Part shown: one piece after another, positions 26,151-34,820 of the stretch | How the letters are laid out: each line of letters opens with the position of its first letter | How positions within the stretch are numbered: the first letter of the stretch is position 1 | NCBI GenBank assembly: GCA_902768795.1 | Contig: CACXMS010000020.1 | Location: 1-36,706, forward strand | Direction of reading: 5' to 3' | Source: an uncultured Eubacteriales bacterium | GTDB taxonomy: Bacteria; Bacillota; Clostridia; Christensenellales; CAG-138 | Length of the DNA stretch: 36,706 bases | Made by a program: the position numbers and the translations under genes | Notes under the pieces: generated by a model | The model's database searches: none | What the model was told of the DNA's origin: nothing | Seen by the model: only the letters and a program-made list of their open reading frames with translations

Positions 26151-27113
26151 TCACTCAAAGCGCCAGAAAAGGCGTCCGTCCTCCCCGATCCGGCAGCAAA
26201 CGCCGTTGTGTGTCGCGGCGGGCATGCCCGGCATTTCGCGGTTTTCCGTGCAGACGACCGCGGGAACGACCTCCGAAACCATCTGCAGCGTCTCCGCGCT
26301 CGGCCGATCCTTGCCTTTCTTCGGATCGGTCTGACAGGAAATCACCGCGAGGGACGGGGAAAGCTTTCCGATCAGCTCCCGCGTCACGGACTTGCTGTCC
26401 CCATGGTGCGGAAGCTTCAGCACGTCGCACGGGGCAACGTCCTCCGCTTCCCAATCGAAGCCGTAGCGATCCCCGGTCAGGAGTACGCTGCGCCCCGCAT
26501 ACGTGAAACGATGCATCAGACTCGTCTGATTGCGCTCCCTGGATACGGCGTGCACAAGCGCATCGCTTACCGGCACGCCGCGATACAGGCGCTCATATAC
26601 CAGCTTTGCGCGGTCGAAAAGTTCCGTTCCCGGCAGATACGTCGTCATCAGCAGACGCTCGCTGAGCTGCTCGCCGCCGTCCTTTGCCGCGTCGACCTCC
26701 GTGCCGCAGTGACGCGCCGTCTGCACGATCCCCGCCATGACGTTCAAAAGATGGCGCAGACCGTTTTGCGCCTTATCCGTCGATTCGAACGACGGCGAAA
26801 GCCAGACGGCGTCCTCCGGCGGAAGGATCGGTACGGTCAGCCGCGCAACCGGAATCTGTTCGAGAATCCGGACGGCGCCTCCAACATGGTCGATGTGCGG
26901 GTGCGTGAGAATCATGCGGTCGATTCGCGTCACGCCGCGCGCTTTCAGATAGTAGATCGCTTCCTTGCGGAGCGAACCGTTCTTCGGATCGACATACGGC
27001 CGGCCCGCATCGATAAGAACGGTGTAATCGGGCCGCCCCTCCCGCCGTTCGGTCAGCAGGATCGCGTCGCCGTCGCCAACGTTGCAGAAAAATATCTCGA
27101 GCATTTCCGTCAT
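26151..27113 (-). CDS. ComEC-like metallo-beta-lactamase-fold hydrolase, soluble
   Basis: The 320-residue protein starts at 27113, where its ATG overlaps the TGA of the upstream gene (ATGA), so translation is probably coupled. It resembles the C-terminal hydrolase domain of ComEC/Rec2: FFCNVGDGDAILL, LIDAGRP, the HPHIDH metal motif (THPHIDHVGG), LLTGD, and LKLPHHGD. ComEC uses this domain as a nuclease during DNA uptake, but here the membrane channel parts are missing and the substrate is unknown. No signal peptide is seen, so it should be cytoplasmic. The longer in-frame reading upstream to 27479 overlaps the membrane protein gene and is rejected. Confidence 0.88.
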   Translation of the reverse strand: MTEMLEIFFCNVGDGDAILLTERREGRPDYTVLIDAGRPYVDPKNGSLRKEAIYYLKARGVTRIDRMILTHPHIDHVGGAVRILEQIPVARLTVPILPPEDAVWLSPSFESTDKAQNGLRHLLNVMAGIVQTARHCGTEVDAAKDGGEQLSERLLMTTYLPGTELFDRAKLVYERLYRGVPVSDALVHAVSRERNQTSLMHRFTYAGRSVLLTGDRYGFDWEAEDVAPCDVLKLPHHGDSKSVTRELIGKLSPSLAVISCQTDPKKGKDRPSAETLQMVSEVVPAVVCTENREMPGMPAATHNGVCCRIGEDGRLFWRFE

Positions 27114-27658
27114 GTGTTGTAGTACGACGGACGCTGCACAGCGTTTTCTTCCTCCGCTTTCTGCTGCCGCAGCTGCTCCCTGCGCCACAGCGCGCGGGCC
27201 GCAAATCCGCCTGCAAGGATCGACAGGAGCGACGGGAAGAAAACCACGATGCAGAACATCCAGAAGTCGAACCAGCCCGCGCCGCCTGCCCAGTCGCACA
27301 TGAACAGCGAGGTGATCACCATCATGCCGAGCAGAACCAGCAGCCAGAAATAGGCATAGTAAACGAAGCAGCGCCGCGGTCCTCTCAAAAGCAGACAGGA
27401 CAGCAGACACAGTCCGGAGCCGATCGCCGCAGTGACGGCGTACTGAATCAGAATCGCAACAGCGGCGCCGTCCGGCCATACCTTGCCGAGCAAAAAGCCG
27501 GATACGAGATAGATTGCAAGATAAACAAGCGCAAAGAGGATGGACAGCAGAAATGCGTACAGCCAGACTGCGCTCTTCGGTTTTCCGTCCTCGGTCAGAA
27601 ATGTGACGCGGGCGTACTCGTTGACCCTTTTTTCAAAATTCGACTGTTTTCCTGCCAT
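27110..27658 (-). CDS. Multi-pass membrane protein, unknown function
   Basis: The 182-residue protein has a hydrophilic N-terminus (MAGKQSNFEKRVNEYARV), four membrane segments (about 32-54, 65-88, 103-120 and 130-152) and a basic, glutamine-rich cytoplasmic tail. No known motif. Its stop codon overlaps the start of the metallo-beta-lactamase gene, which suggests a joint function. Confidence 0.78.
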   Translation of the reverse strand: MAGKQSNFEKRVNEYARVTFLTEDGKPKSAVWLYAFLLSILFALVYLAIYLVSGFLLGKVWPDGAAVAILIQYAVTAAIGSGLCLLSCLLLRGPRRCFVYYAYFWLLVLLGMMVITSLFMCDWAGGAGWFDFWMFCIVVFFPSLLSILAGGFAARALWRREQLRQQKAEEENAVQRPSYYNT

Positions 27659-27671
27659 ACTTCAAGCGGTT

Positions 27672-27703
27672 CGCCCCTGCGCCAAGCCGTCCGCGCAGGG
27701 GCG
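27672..27703. terminator. GC-rich hairpin behind the ABC operon
   Basis: 11-bp arms CGCCCCTGCGC and GCGCAGGGGCG. The T-run is poor on the minus strand (AACCGCTT), so the operon may read through into 27658-26151. Confidence 0.5.
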
Positions 27704-27715
27704 TTTCGGATTGTG

Positions 27716-29008
27716 TTACTTTCTCCAGCTCGACCAGAGATCCCAATAGCTGCCGACGCTGGAATAATACTCAAAGATTTTTTCGAAGTCCGGCGCCTTG
27801 AGCCCGACGTCTTTGTATTCGAAGCCGGATTTCTCGTAGGTCACATCGTCGCGCACCGACCAGTGCCCGAGTTTATCGAACGTGGCGTAGCAGCCGCTCT
27901 GCCCGTCGTCGCCGCCGAGAAGATAGCTGATATACAGACGCGCGCCTGCCGGATTGTCGCATCCGGACGCAACGTACACGTATGCCGCCGCATCCTGCGC
28001 GGTATAGGGCGAAAGACCGGTGACCCACGCAATATCCATGCCCATCTCACGGTTGTCAAGCTTCGACGCCGAGCAAAGGCCGAGCGTCGGACCGTTGACC
28101 GACTCGTTGACCGCCGTCACGACCGCGTCGCCGTCGTTTAACTCGTAGCTCTTCATCTGCGAGAAACGCCAGAACAATTCGACGCCCGCATTGTCCTCCG
28201 GGAAGCTCTTGAAGCTGTTGTTCTGCAGCTTATCGGTATAGGTGATGACGAGGTCTTCGCCGTATTGTTCCTTATACTGTGCTTTCAGCGCGTCGCTGTC
28301 CACGATCAGCTGCGCCCACAGCGCTGCGTAGGAAGGCGCTTTGATGCCCTTCGTGTAGATGTGCCAGTACTGCGTATCGTTTCCGTTCGCGTCGCGATAA
28401 GACATGGTATCTGTGTTGTAGCCCTTGACGATATCCCACCAGCTTTGAATCGGTACGCCGTCCGGGAAATCGCGCGTGTTGTAGAACCACGGGTTGAACG
28501 TCGAATACAGCGGCATTCCGTACTGCAGCAGATCCGCGGAAATATGCTCGCAGATCGCTGCCGGATAATAGACCTTTACGATATCGTACAGCACGAGATC
28601 GTTGTAGATCTCGCCGGAGGAATCCTTGACGAGCAGCACGTCCGCATACACCTTGCCCGAATCGTAATCGCGCTCGATCATGCCCTTGACTTCATCGGTG
28701 TCGCACTGTACGAATTCCCATTGCACATCCGGATAATCGCGCGCAATCTTCTTTTTGGCGGTGTTCGCATCGGTCGTCGTCGCATAGATCTTGACGACGC
28801 CGCCTTCCTGCTTGGCCATTTCATACAGTTCCTCCATCGACATGTGGTTCCAGTCGATGCCGTCCTCTCCGATCACGTTGATCGCTGCAACGCCGGTCTT
28901 CGGCGTGTCATCGGTTACGCTGCCGGTGCTGCCGCCGGCGCCGCCGCCGCAGGCAGCCGCCGATAGAACGAGCAACAGGATCAGCAGCAAAGCAATGGTC
29001 TTTTTCAT
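27716..29008 (-). CDS. ABC importer substrate-binding lipoprotein (AfuA/FbpA-like)
   Basis: The start at 29008 opens a lipoprotein signal (SAAAC, C20); the extra 15 codons upstream are not needed. The 430-residue product has the type of fold seen in Fe(III)/sugar-phosphate/phosphonate binding proteins: KIYATTTDANTAKKKIARDYP near the N-terminus, ADVLLVKDSSG, STFNPWFYNTRDFPDG, and GLSPYTAQDAAAYVYVASGCDNPAGARLYISYLLGGDDGQ near the C-terminus. It should catch ligand outside the cell and deliver it to the fused permease (30240-32126). It is the last gene of the HAD-permease-ATPase-binding protein operon. The ligand cannot be fixed from sequence. Confidence 0.88.
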   Translation of the reverse strand: MKKTIALLLILLLVLSAAACGGGAGGSTGSVTDDTPKTGVAAINVIGEDGIDWNHMSMEELYEMAKQEGGVVKIYATTTDANTAKKKIARDYPDVQWEFVQCDTDEVKGMIERDYDSGKVYADVLLVKDSSGEIYNDLVLYDIVKVYYPAAICEHISADLLQYGMPLYSTFNPWFYNTRDFPDGVPIQSWWDIVKGYNTDTMSYRDANGNDTQYWHIYTKGIKAPSYAALWAQLIVDSDALKAQYKEQYGEDLVITYTDKLQNNSFKSFPEDNAGVELFWRFSQMKSYELNDGDAVVTAVNESVNGPTLGLCSASKLDNREMGMDIAWVTGLSPYTAQDAAAYVYVASGCDNPAGARLYISYLLGGDDGQSGCYATFDKLGHWSVRDDVTYEKSGFEYKDVGLKAPDFEKIFEYYSSVGSYWDLWSSWRK

Positions 29009-29049
29009 AATGCACCGTTTCCTTTCCTTTGAAGTGGGGCAGAAAAGCA

Positions 29050-30207
29050 TCAATCGTCGACGCCCGCCTTATGCTTGGTCTTTGCAAACTTAATCAGTCT
29101 TCCCGTCTTCTTATTATACACGTTCATGCGGCCCGGATGCAAGACAACGAACACATCCTGGTTCATGTCATATTCTACCAGGCCGACCTGGATTGCCAGG
29201 AATTCCGTCTGCCCGACCGTCAGCGTGACCAGCGTTTCGCTGCCGGCCGGCTGATTGGCATAGATCTTCGCGGCGACCGTGTTCTTATGTCCCGGATCCT
29301 TCGTGTAGATATCGACCATCTCCGGACGCAGGCCCAGTACGCAGTCGAACGACTCGTTTTCGGGAATATCCTCATCCAGCTTAAGCGTTTCATGGTCGTA
29401 GGTGTATACGCCGAATTCGCTCGTCACAAACAGCTTATCGCCGTTATAGAGGCCCTTGGCTTCCACGAAGTTGATGCGCGGGTTGCCGATGAAGTCCGCC
29501 GCCTGCAAGTCGATCGGGTTCGTATACAGGCCGAGCGGCGTATCGATCTGCGAAATCTCGCCTTCCTTGAAAAGTGCGATCTTGGTGGACATCGTCAGCG
29601 CTTCAACCTGGTCGTGCGTGACATAGATGATCGTCGTTCCGGTCTCTTTGTGCAAGCGTTTCAGTTCGGCGCGCATGTCGATACGAAGCCGCGCGTCCAG
29701 ATTGGAAAGCGGTTCGTCCAGCAGCAGAAGCTTCGGGCTCGAAGCGATGGCGCGGGCGATCGCCACACGCTGCTGCTGTCCTCCGGAAAGCTCGTTCGGA
29801 TACCGGTTGCGGTACTCCTCGATCCGCATCGTTTTCAGCGCGCGCATGACGGTCTCCTCGATCTCCGCTTTCTTCATTTTCTTGATCTTCAACCCGAACG
29901 CGACGTTCTGGAACACCGTCATGTGCGGCCAAAGCGCGTAGCTCTGAAATACAAGATTCAAGCCGCGCTTCGAGGGCGCTTCATAGAACGCTTCGGCGGC
30001 GTTGATGATCGTGCGGCCGTCAATCGTCATCGTGCCGTTCTGGGGCTTTTCCAGGCCCGACACCACGCGCAGCGTGGTCGTTTTGCCGCAGCCGGACGGG
30101 CCGAGCAGCGTCATGAAATCGCCATCCTCGATCGTCAGGTTGATGTCGCGCAGAACGTGATTCTCACCGTAGAATTTATCAATGTGACTTAAAACGATCT
30201 TGCTCAT
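29050..30207 (-). CDS. ABC importer ATPase
   Basis: The 385-residue protein starts at the ATG at 30207 with AAAGGA 7 nt upstream; a TTG two codons earlier is less likely. Walker A GPSGCGKTT lies at 36-44, the signature LSGGQQQR at 140-147, Walker B LLLLDEP at 160-166 and the switch histidine in VTHDQ at 198. The C-terminal third is a TOBE-type regulatory domain (VLGLRPEMVDIY). It drives the permease from the cytoplasmic side. Closest in style to the PotA/FbpC/UgpC group. Confidence 0.95.
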   Translation of the reverse strand: MSKIVLSHIDKFYGENHVLRDINLTIEDGDFMTLLGPSGCGKTTTLRVVSGLEKPQNGTMTIDGRTIINAAEAFYEAPSKRGLNLVFQSYALWPHMTVFQNVAFGLKIKKMKKAEIEETVMRALKTMRIEEYRNRYPNELSGGQQQRVAIARAIASSPKLLLLDEPLSNLDARLRIDMRAELKRLHKETGTTIIYVTHDQVEALTMSTKIALFKEGEISQIDTPLGLYTNPIDLQAADFIGNPRINFVEAKGLYNGDKLFVTSEFGVYTYDHETLKLDEDIPENESFDCVLGLRPEMVDIYTKDPGHKNTVAAKIYANQPAGSETLVTLTVGQTEFLAIQVGLVEYDMNQDVFVVLHPGRMNVYNKKTGRLIKFAKTKHKAGVDD

Positions 30208-30239
30208 AGTCAAATCCTTTCTGTTTCGTTCGTTGAAGA

Positions 30240-32126
30240 TTACATGCTCTTGCTGACGTTGCCGCCGAACTTATCCGCAATCTTATTGGTGATCAGAATG
30301 AACGCGATAATGATGATACAGATCGCGTCGCCCGCCTGCGGCATCGTTTCCGCATAGGTGAAGGAGAGGAACGACAGCGTGTAGTTTTCCTCGCTCGTGA
30401 TCAGGATCGCAATCAGGTCCAGTTCCTTCGCAATGCTGATGAAGGAAAGCAGGAAGCCCGACAGGAAGCCATGCCGTGCAAGCGGGATGATTACGCTGCG
30501 GATCCTGCGCCAGAAGCCCGCGCCGTTGATGGTCGCCGCTTCCTCCAGCTCGACCGAGATCTGCATCATGTTGGATGAACCGGACCGGCTTGCAAACGGG
30601 AAATGCTTGACGATGGAAACGAGCAGAATCAGCATAAACGTTCCGGTCAGGGACGGGATCAGCCCGCCCAGATGCGGCTGACTGAACATCGCGTAATAAA
30701 TGGCAGAGAACGCGACGCCGCTCATCAGGTACGGAATGAAGATCAGCTGCTCAACCGCGTTGCCGTACCACTTTCCTCTGCCGCGCGTGGTGATGTAGCC
30801 GAAGAACTGGCCGAAAACCGCCGTGATGATCGACGCGATCAAAGAGAGCTTGACGGTGTTCCACAGGGAATGGAAGAACAGCGGATTGGCGAACAGGCCC
30901 TCCCGGTCAAACGCGGTGTTCGGCGCATTTTCGAGTTCGCCCGCCCACGCATATAAAGTCAGATTGCTCGGACTGTACCCGCCGCCCGGAATGATCTGGA
31001 ACGATTCCATAACAAGGAAGAACAGCGGCATGAACATCGCAACGATGATGAAGACCGCCAGGAAAATCAGCATCGGCCACTTTGCGCCGCCGAGCGGGAT
31101 CAGGTTCGAGCGGGTGCCCTTGCCGCCGATCGTCGCATACGATTTGCGCGTGCCGATCAATCGCTGATTGATGAAGATTGTGCTTGCCGCAAGCAGAATC
31201 ATTACGATCGAAAGAATATAACCGACCGCCTCGGTACTGGACTGACCGAGGAAGTATTTCATCTTGGTTGCGAGGACATGATAGCCGGCCGGCTCGCCGA
31301 GACGCGCCGCCACGCCGTAGGTACCGATCGACTTGGAAACCGTCATGATCGTTGCGGAAAGGATCGACGGAAGCACTAGCGGAAGCGTGATGCTTTTTAG
31401 AATCTGCACCTTGTTTGCGCCCTGAATCTCACCCATCTCCTCCAGCTCGGAGTTGATGGAGCGCAGCGCGCCCGAAACCATGATATAGGAGAACGCATAG
31501 TAGTGCATCGTCATCACGATGATGATCGCAATCGGGCCGTACGCAAGCCAGTCCGGCACATTGATTCCGAGACCGGTCAACAACCCGTAAAACCCGCCGT
31601 ATTCCGGCGTCCGGAACACGGTCAGCCACGAAAGCGCTTTACACCACGACGGAATCATGTACGGAATCAAAATCAGCGAGGAGAGCAGTCCCTTTGCGGG
31701 AATATCCGTACGAACCATCAGCCATGCCATCAGCGCGCCGAGCGGGACGGAGATGACGGTAACAAACAGACCGACGATCAGCGAGTTGAACAGCGGCTCC
31801 AGCAGGTTGACATAGATCAAAGTACCCTTAAGCCCCATTCCGCCGGACGAAACGAAGTTCTCCGCACCGAACAGATACCGCCACGAATACAGCGTATAAC
31901 TGCCGACCTGCGCGTCCGGATAGAGCTTGCGAACTTCCTTAAGCGCACCGCGGGTTGTGACGAACGTGTTCTGAATCATCGTCAACAGCGGAATGATGAT
32001 GAATATGAACAGTACGATCAGCGTGATGGCGACGATCACGTTGAAGGGGTTTCCGATCACACTCAGCAATTGGTTCTTGAACCGCTTCCATGTCATCGGA
32101 GGACGTTTCCATCCTTTCTTTGCCAT
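30240..32126 (-). CDS. ABC importer permease, two fused permease domains
   Basis: The 628-residue protein contains two complete BPD-type permease domains, as in FbpB/AfuB. EAA loops are visible in both halves: EEMGEIQGANKVQILKSI (about residue 230) and LEEAATINGAGFWRRIRS (about 530). About 12 membrane segments. A single chain supplies both halves of the channel, so no second permease gene is needed, and none is present. It lies 32 bp upstream of the ATPase gene and 39 bp downstream of the HAD gene. Confidence 0.93.
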   Translation of the reverse strand: MAKKGWKRPPMTWKRFKNQLLSVIGNPFNVIVAITLIVLFIFIIIPLLTMIQNTFVTTRGALKEVRKLYPDAQVGSYTLYSWRYLFGAENFVSSGGMGLKGTLIYVNLLEPLFNSLIVGLFVTVISVPLGALMAWLMVRTDIPAKGLLSSLILIPYMIPSWCKALSWLTVFRTPEYGGFYGLLTGLGINVPDWLAYGPIAIIIVMTMHYYAFSYIMVSGALRSINSELEEMGEIQGANKVQILKSITLPLVLPSILSATIMTVSKSIGTYGVAARLGEPAGYHVLATKMKYFLGQSSTEAVGYILSIVMILLAASTIFINQRLIGTRKSYATIGGKGTRSNLIPLGGAKWPMLIFLAVFIIVAMFMPLFFLVMESFQIIPGGGYSPSNLTLYAWAGELENAPNTAFDREGLFANPLFFHSLWNTVKLSLIASIITAVFGQFFGYITTRGRGKWYGNAVEQLIFIPYLMSGVAFSAIYYAMFSQPHLGGLIPSLTGTFMLILLVSIVKHFPFASRSGSSNMMQISVELEEAATINGAGFWRRIRSVIIPLARHGFLSGFLLSFISIAKELDLIAILITSEENYTLSFLSFTYAETMPQAGDAICIIIIAFILITNKIADKFGGNVSKSM

Positions 32127-32165
32127 GTTTCGACCTCCTTTTCGGAATCCTGCCGCGTCCGGCCG

Positions 32166-32924
32166 TTATTGCTCTGCTTCGCGCTCGCGCTTCAAAATCG
32201 TATAAACGTCGTAAATGTCCGTGATCTCGTAATCGGGCGCAACTTCGTATTTGCCGATATCCTTTTGCTTCGTCAGGAAGGAATTGATTTTGAATACGCG
32301 GCCGAACCCCATTTTTCGCGGTCCTACGACGTCGCGGGAAAGTGTGTCGCCGACGAACGCGCATTCGGACGGATCGAGATTCGCCTGGCTGAGCGCGACG
32401 CGGAAGATGTTCGGATGCGGTTTGCGGTATCCGGTGATCGAGGAAAGCGTGATGTCGTCAAAATACTGCCGGACGCCGTACTTCTCGAGCGTATCGAACA
32501 CCTGGAACAAGCTGCCCGTATTGCTGACGACGGAAACGTGCATGTGCAGATCTTCTTTCAGCCCTTTCAGCATCTCGGCCCCGTGCTCACGCAGCTTGCG
32601 GTCATAGAAGGTCGTTTCCCACATGTGCGCGATCTCTTCGCTGATTGCGGCAAGCTTCGCTTTGTCGACCGGAATGTCCCGAAATCCCCAGTCCGGCCAG
32701 ATCTCCTCCGGTTTCAGCTCGCGGAGCGTGCGCTCGGAATCCTTCTTGTATTCCGTAATTCCCGCGCCTACGATCTTCCAGAGCGCTTCGGCTCCGTAGG
32801 GAACCTCGATTCCGTGCTTTTGCAGGATCTCATACAGTGCGTAAGCCGTCGCTTTGTCGTTCTTCTCGTCCGAATACAAATCCTCGAGCGTTCCGCCCAT
32901 ATCAAACATGACTGCTTTGATCAT
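32166..32924 (-). CDS. HAD-superfamily hydrolase
   Basis: The second of two nearby ATGs (32924) is preferred because AGGAAGG lies 6 nt before it and abuts the first. The 252-residue protein has HAD motif I VMFDMGGTLE (D8; the usual second Asp is replaced by Gly10), motif II VVSNTGS, motif III lysine in YRKPHP, and motif IV FVGDTLSRDV. A helical cap lies between motifs I and II. The missing second Asp could change the activity from a standard phosphatase, although related FDxGGTL proteins exist. First gene of the importer operon, so it may process the imported compound, for example a phosphorylated one. Confidence 0.9.
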   Translation of the reverse strand: MIKAVMFDMGGTLEDLYSDEKNDKATAYALYEILQKHGIEVPYGAEALWKIVGAGITEYKKDSERTLRELKPEEIWPDWGFRDIPVDKAKLAAISEEIAHMWETTFYDRKLREHGAEMLKGLKEDLHMHVSVVSNTGSLFQVFDTLEKYGVRQYFDDITLSSITGYRKPHPNIFRVALSQANLDPSECAFVGDTLSRDVVGPRKMGFGRVFKINSFLTKQKDIGKYEVAPDYEITDIYDVYTILKREREAEQ

Positions 32925-32990
32925 ACGCATCCTTCCTTTCGCGTTGTCAATCGGCCCTGCCGGATGAAAATAAAAAGCCCGACTACGAAG

Positions 32991-33004
32991 CGCAAACGTT
33001 TTCG
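32991..33004. promoter_or_regulatory. LacI-type operator-like palindrome behind the ABC operon promoter
   Basis: CGCAAACGTTTTCG shares the AAACGTTT core and outer CG of the two hppA palindromes, with one mismatched pair. It lies about 15-28 nt downstream of the promoter -10, a road-block position. Confidence 0.6.
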
Positions 33005-33018
33005 TAATCTATGAGTAA

Positions 33019-33047
33019 ATTTTACAACGAATTGCCCCGTTTGTCAA
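33019..33047 (-). promoter_or_regulatory. Promoter of the HAD-ABC operon
   Basis: On the minus strand: -35 TTGACA (33047-33042), 17-nt spacer, -10 TAAAAT (33024-33019). The leader to the HAD start is about 90 nt. Confidence 0.88.
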
Positions 33048-33218
33048 TCGCTTTTGTAAATTTTTTGTGAGGCAACCGTATCCTTTCCGAAGCGAAGGCC
33101 TTCGCCGCTCCGAAGGATCCGAATTTCTTCCATATAATAATATATCCGCACGGCGCGGACGGCTGCGCGGGATCATCCTGCACAAAGAAAAAAGTCCGCA
33201 AATCCATGAAAATTTCAC
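33048..33218. other. Intergenic region between divergent promoters
   Basis: No gene seen. It holds a perfect 14-bp palindrome GCGAAGGCCTTCGC inside a longer imperfect inverted repeat (about 33080-33118) and an AT-rich patch (33141-33153). Both short minus-strand readings here lack ribosome sites. Confidence 0.4.
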
Positions 33219-33247
33219 TTGCATTTTGGAAAGCGGTTTGCTATAAT
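33219..33247 (+). promoter_or_regulatory. Promoter of rpmE
   Basis: -35 TTGCAT (33219-33224), 17-nt spacer, -10 TATAAT (33242-33247). Confidence 0.88.
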
Positions 33248-33288
33248 AGCCGACGGTAGTGCATTACACGTCGAAGGAGTGATAATAC

Positions 33289-33486
33289 ATGAAGAAAGAT
33301 ATTCATCCGTCTTACGGCGAAGCGGTTGTCCGCTGTGCGTGCGGCGAGACCTTCCTCACGGGTTCCACGAAGGGCGAGCTCAAGGTCGAAATCTGCAGCA
33401 AGTGCCATCCGTTCTTTACCGGCCGTCAGAAGCTGGTAGACAGCGGCGGAAGAGTCGATCGCTTCAAGAAGCGTTACGGTCTGTAA
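33289..33486 (+). CDS. rpmE: 50S ribosomal protein L31, zinc-binding form
   Basis: The 65-residue protein begins [16 protein letters not shown] and carries the zinc-form cysteines CxC (RCACGE) and CSKC, with the [18 protein letters not shown]-terminal signature. Zinc-containing L31 is the form used under zinc-replete conditions. GAAGGAG lies before the ATG. Single-gene unit. Confidence 0.97.
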   Translation: MKKDIHPSYGEAVVRCACGETFLTGSTKGELKVEICSKCHPFFTGRQKLVDSGGRVDRFKKRYGL

Positions 33487-33522
33487 GAACGGCTCTTATA
33501 ACGTCCCCAAAGAACAAAATCG

Positions 33523-33557
33523 CGCCGGATCACTACCGATCCGGCGATTCCTTTTTT
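33523..33557 (+). terminator. Terminator of rpmE
   Basis: CGCCGGATC/GATCCGGCG stem with a 6-nt loop, followed by ATTCCTTTTTT. Confidence 0.9.
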
Positions 33558-33585
33558 GCCGCCGCAGTGCCTTAAAACAACCCGA

Positions 33586-33641
33586 ACAAAAAAGACCTTG
33601 CGAGTCCGGCTCCTTTCGGGGAGCGGTTTCCCAAGGTCTTT
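33586..33641 (-). terminator. Terminator of the rpsF-ssb-rpsR operon
   Basis: On the minus strand outer arms AAAGACCTTG and CAAGGTCTTT enclose an inner GCTCC/GGAGC hairpin and are followed by a T-run. It lies about 90 bp beyond the rpsR stop. Confidence 0.8.
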
Positions 33642-33727
33642 CGGTTTGCTAAAGGTCCGTGAGGATCATTCCGCTTTGGCGGCTGATTTGCCTTGCATCA
33701 TGCCGTTCAAAAGCGGATCTGGTTCAA

Positions 33728-33973
33728 TTATTCCGCGCAATAGGGCAACAGGGCCATGACGCGCGCGCGCTTGATGGCGACGGCCAGGTCACGCTGATGC
33801 TCGGCACACACACCGGACATCCGGCGGGGCATGATCTTACCGGCTTCGGTAATGAATCCCTGCAATTTCCGAGTGTCCTTATAATCAATGGATGTGGCCT
33901 TTTCAACGCAGAAACGGCAAACTTTACGTCTGCTTCTCGGGCGACGCGGACGCAGCTGTTTACGATCTTCCAT
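33728..33973 (-). CDS. rpsR: 30S ribosomal protein S18
   Basis: The 81-residue basic protein has the S18 core [17 protein letters not shown] and the terminal [10 protein letters not shown]. The cysteines CRFC and CAEHQ suggest the zinc-binding form. It pairs with S6 in the 30S platform. Last gene of rpsF-ssb-rpsR. Confidence 0.97.
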   Translation of the reverse strand: MEDRKQLRPRRPRSRRKVCRFCVEKATSIDYKDTRKLQGFITEAGKIMPRRMSGVCAEHQRDLAVAIKRARVMALLPYCAE

Positions 33974-34000
33974 GGTGCAAGCCTCCTGTAAATTTAATGG

Positions 34001-34426
34001 TTAAAAGGGGAGTTCATCGCTGTTGATGTCGGTAAAGCCGCCGGAAAGATCCTGCGCGGCCGGCTGCGGCCGCGGCGCGGAGTATCCGCTGCCTGCGCCG
34101 TCTTCAGAGTTGCGCGGCGACAGGAATTCGACTTCATCGGCAGAAACATCGAGAGACATCCGGGTCGTCCCGTCCTTCGCTTCAAACTGACGCGCCTGCA
34201 GTTCGCCGATGACCGCAACCTTCCGCCCCTTCGCAAGATACCGCGAGCAGGTTTCGCCGAGCTGACGCCAGGCGTTGATGCGGAAGAAATCGGTCTGCCG
34301 ATCTCCGCCCTGCGAGGCGAAGCGGCGATTCACGGCGATCGTGAAGGTGCATACCGTCACGCCGTTCGGCGTGCTGCGGGTTTCGGGATCGTGAGTCAGG
34401 TTTCCGATCAACGTAATCTTATTCAT
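34001..34426 (-). CDS. ssb: Single-stranded DNA-binding protein
   Basis: The 141-residue protein has the OB-fold N-terminus MNKITLIGNLTHDPETR, the core FFRINAWRQLGETCSRYLAKG, a Gly/Pro/Gln linker and the acidic partner-binding tip DELPF. It protects single-stranded DNA in replication and repair. Between rpsF and rpsR, the usual Bacillota arrangement. Confidence 0.97.
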   Translation of the reverse strand: MNKITLIGNLTHDPETRSTPNGVTVCTFTIAVNRRFASQGGDRQTDFFRINAWRQLGETCSRYLAKGRKVAVIGELQARQFEAKDGTTRMSLDVSADEVEFLSPRNSEDGAGSGYSAPRPQPAAQDLSGGFTDINSDELPF

Positions 34427-34464
34427 TCTTTCGTTCCTCCATTCTTTCGTGCAGATTTCGTTGT

Positions 34465-34752
34465 TTACGCTTCCTTACGGGTAACCATGTAACGCATGAT
34501 GCGCTCATCGTTTCTCAGATTACGCTCGAGTTCACGCGGGAGCTCCGGGTTCGCGGAAAAGTTCACGAGCACGTAGAAACCCTCGGTCTTGTAGTCGATT
34601 GCGTAAGCCAAGCGACGCTTGCCCCATACATCCGTCTTTTCGATCTCACCGCCGTTGTCGGTGATGATTTTGGCAAACTTATCCTGAACGGACTGATTCG
34701 CTTCATCATCCAATTCGGGCGTGATCACGTACAAAACTTCGTACTGATTCAT
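34465..34752 (-). CDS. rpsF: 30S ribosomal protein S6
   Basis: The start at 34752 follows GGAGGTGAAAAAC; the longer reading from 34800 enters the leader. The 95-residue product has MNQYEVLYVITPEL, the VWGKRRLAYAIDYKTEGFYV core and the ERIMRYMVTR C-terminus. First gene of its operon. Confidence 0.97.
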   Translation of the reverse strand: MNQYEVLYVITPELDDEANQSVQDKFAKIITDNGGEIEKTDVWGKRRLAYAIDYKTEGFYVLVNFSANPELPRELERNLRNDERIMRYMVTRKEA

Positions 34753-34766
34753 GTTTTTCACCTCCT

Positions 34767-34812
34767 TATGGTCTGTTGGCCTTCCTCTTCCGGAAAGCAA
34801 GAAGGACCGTTA
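34767..34812 (-). promoter_or_regulatory. Structured rpsF leader, possible S6:S18 autoregulatory RNA
   Basis: The leader can pair CCTTC with GAAGG around a CTT/GAAG hairpin whose loop contains CCG. An S6:S18-binding leader with a conserved CCG element is known before rpsF in many bacteria. The match here is by eye only. Confidence 0.35.
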
Positions 34813-34820
34813 GCCGGTAC

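Noticed and set aside
27114..27479. N-terminal extension of the ComEC-like protein
   Set aside because: Overlaps the membrane-protein gene in another frame with Arg-rich sequence; the ATGA start at 27113 is far better.
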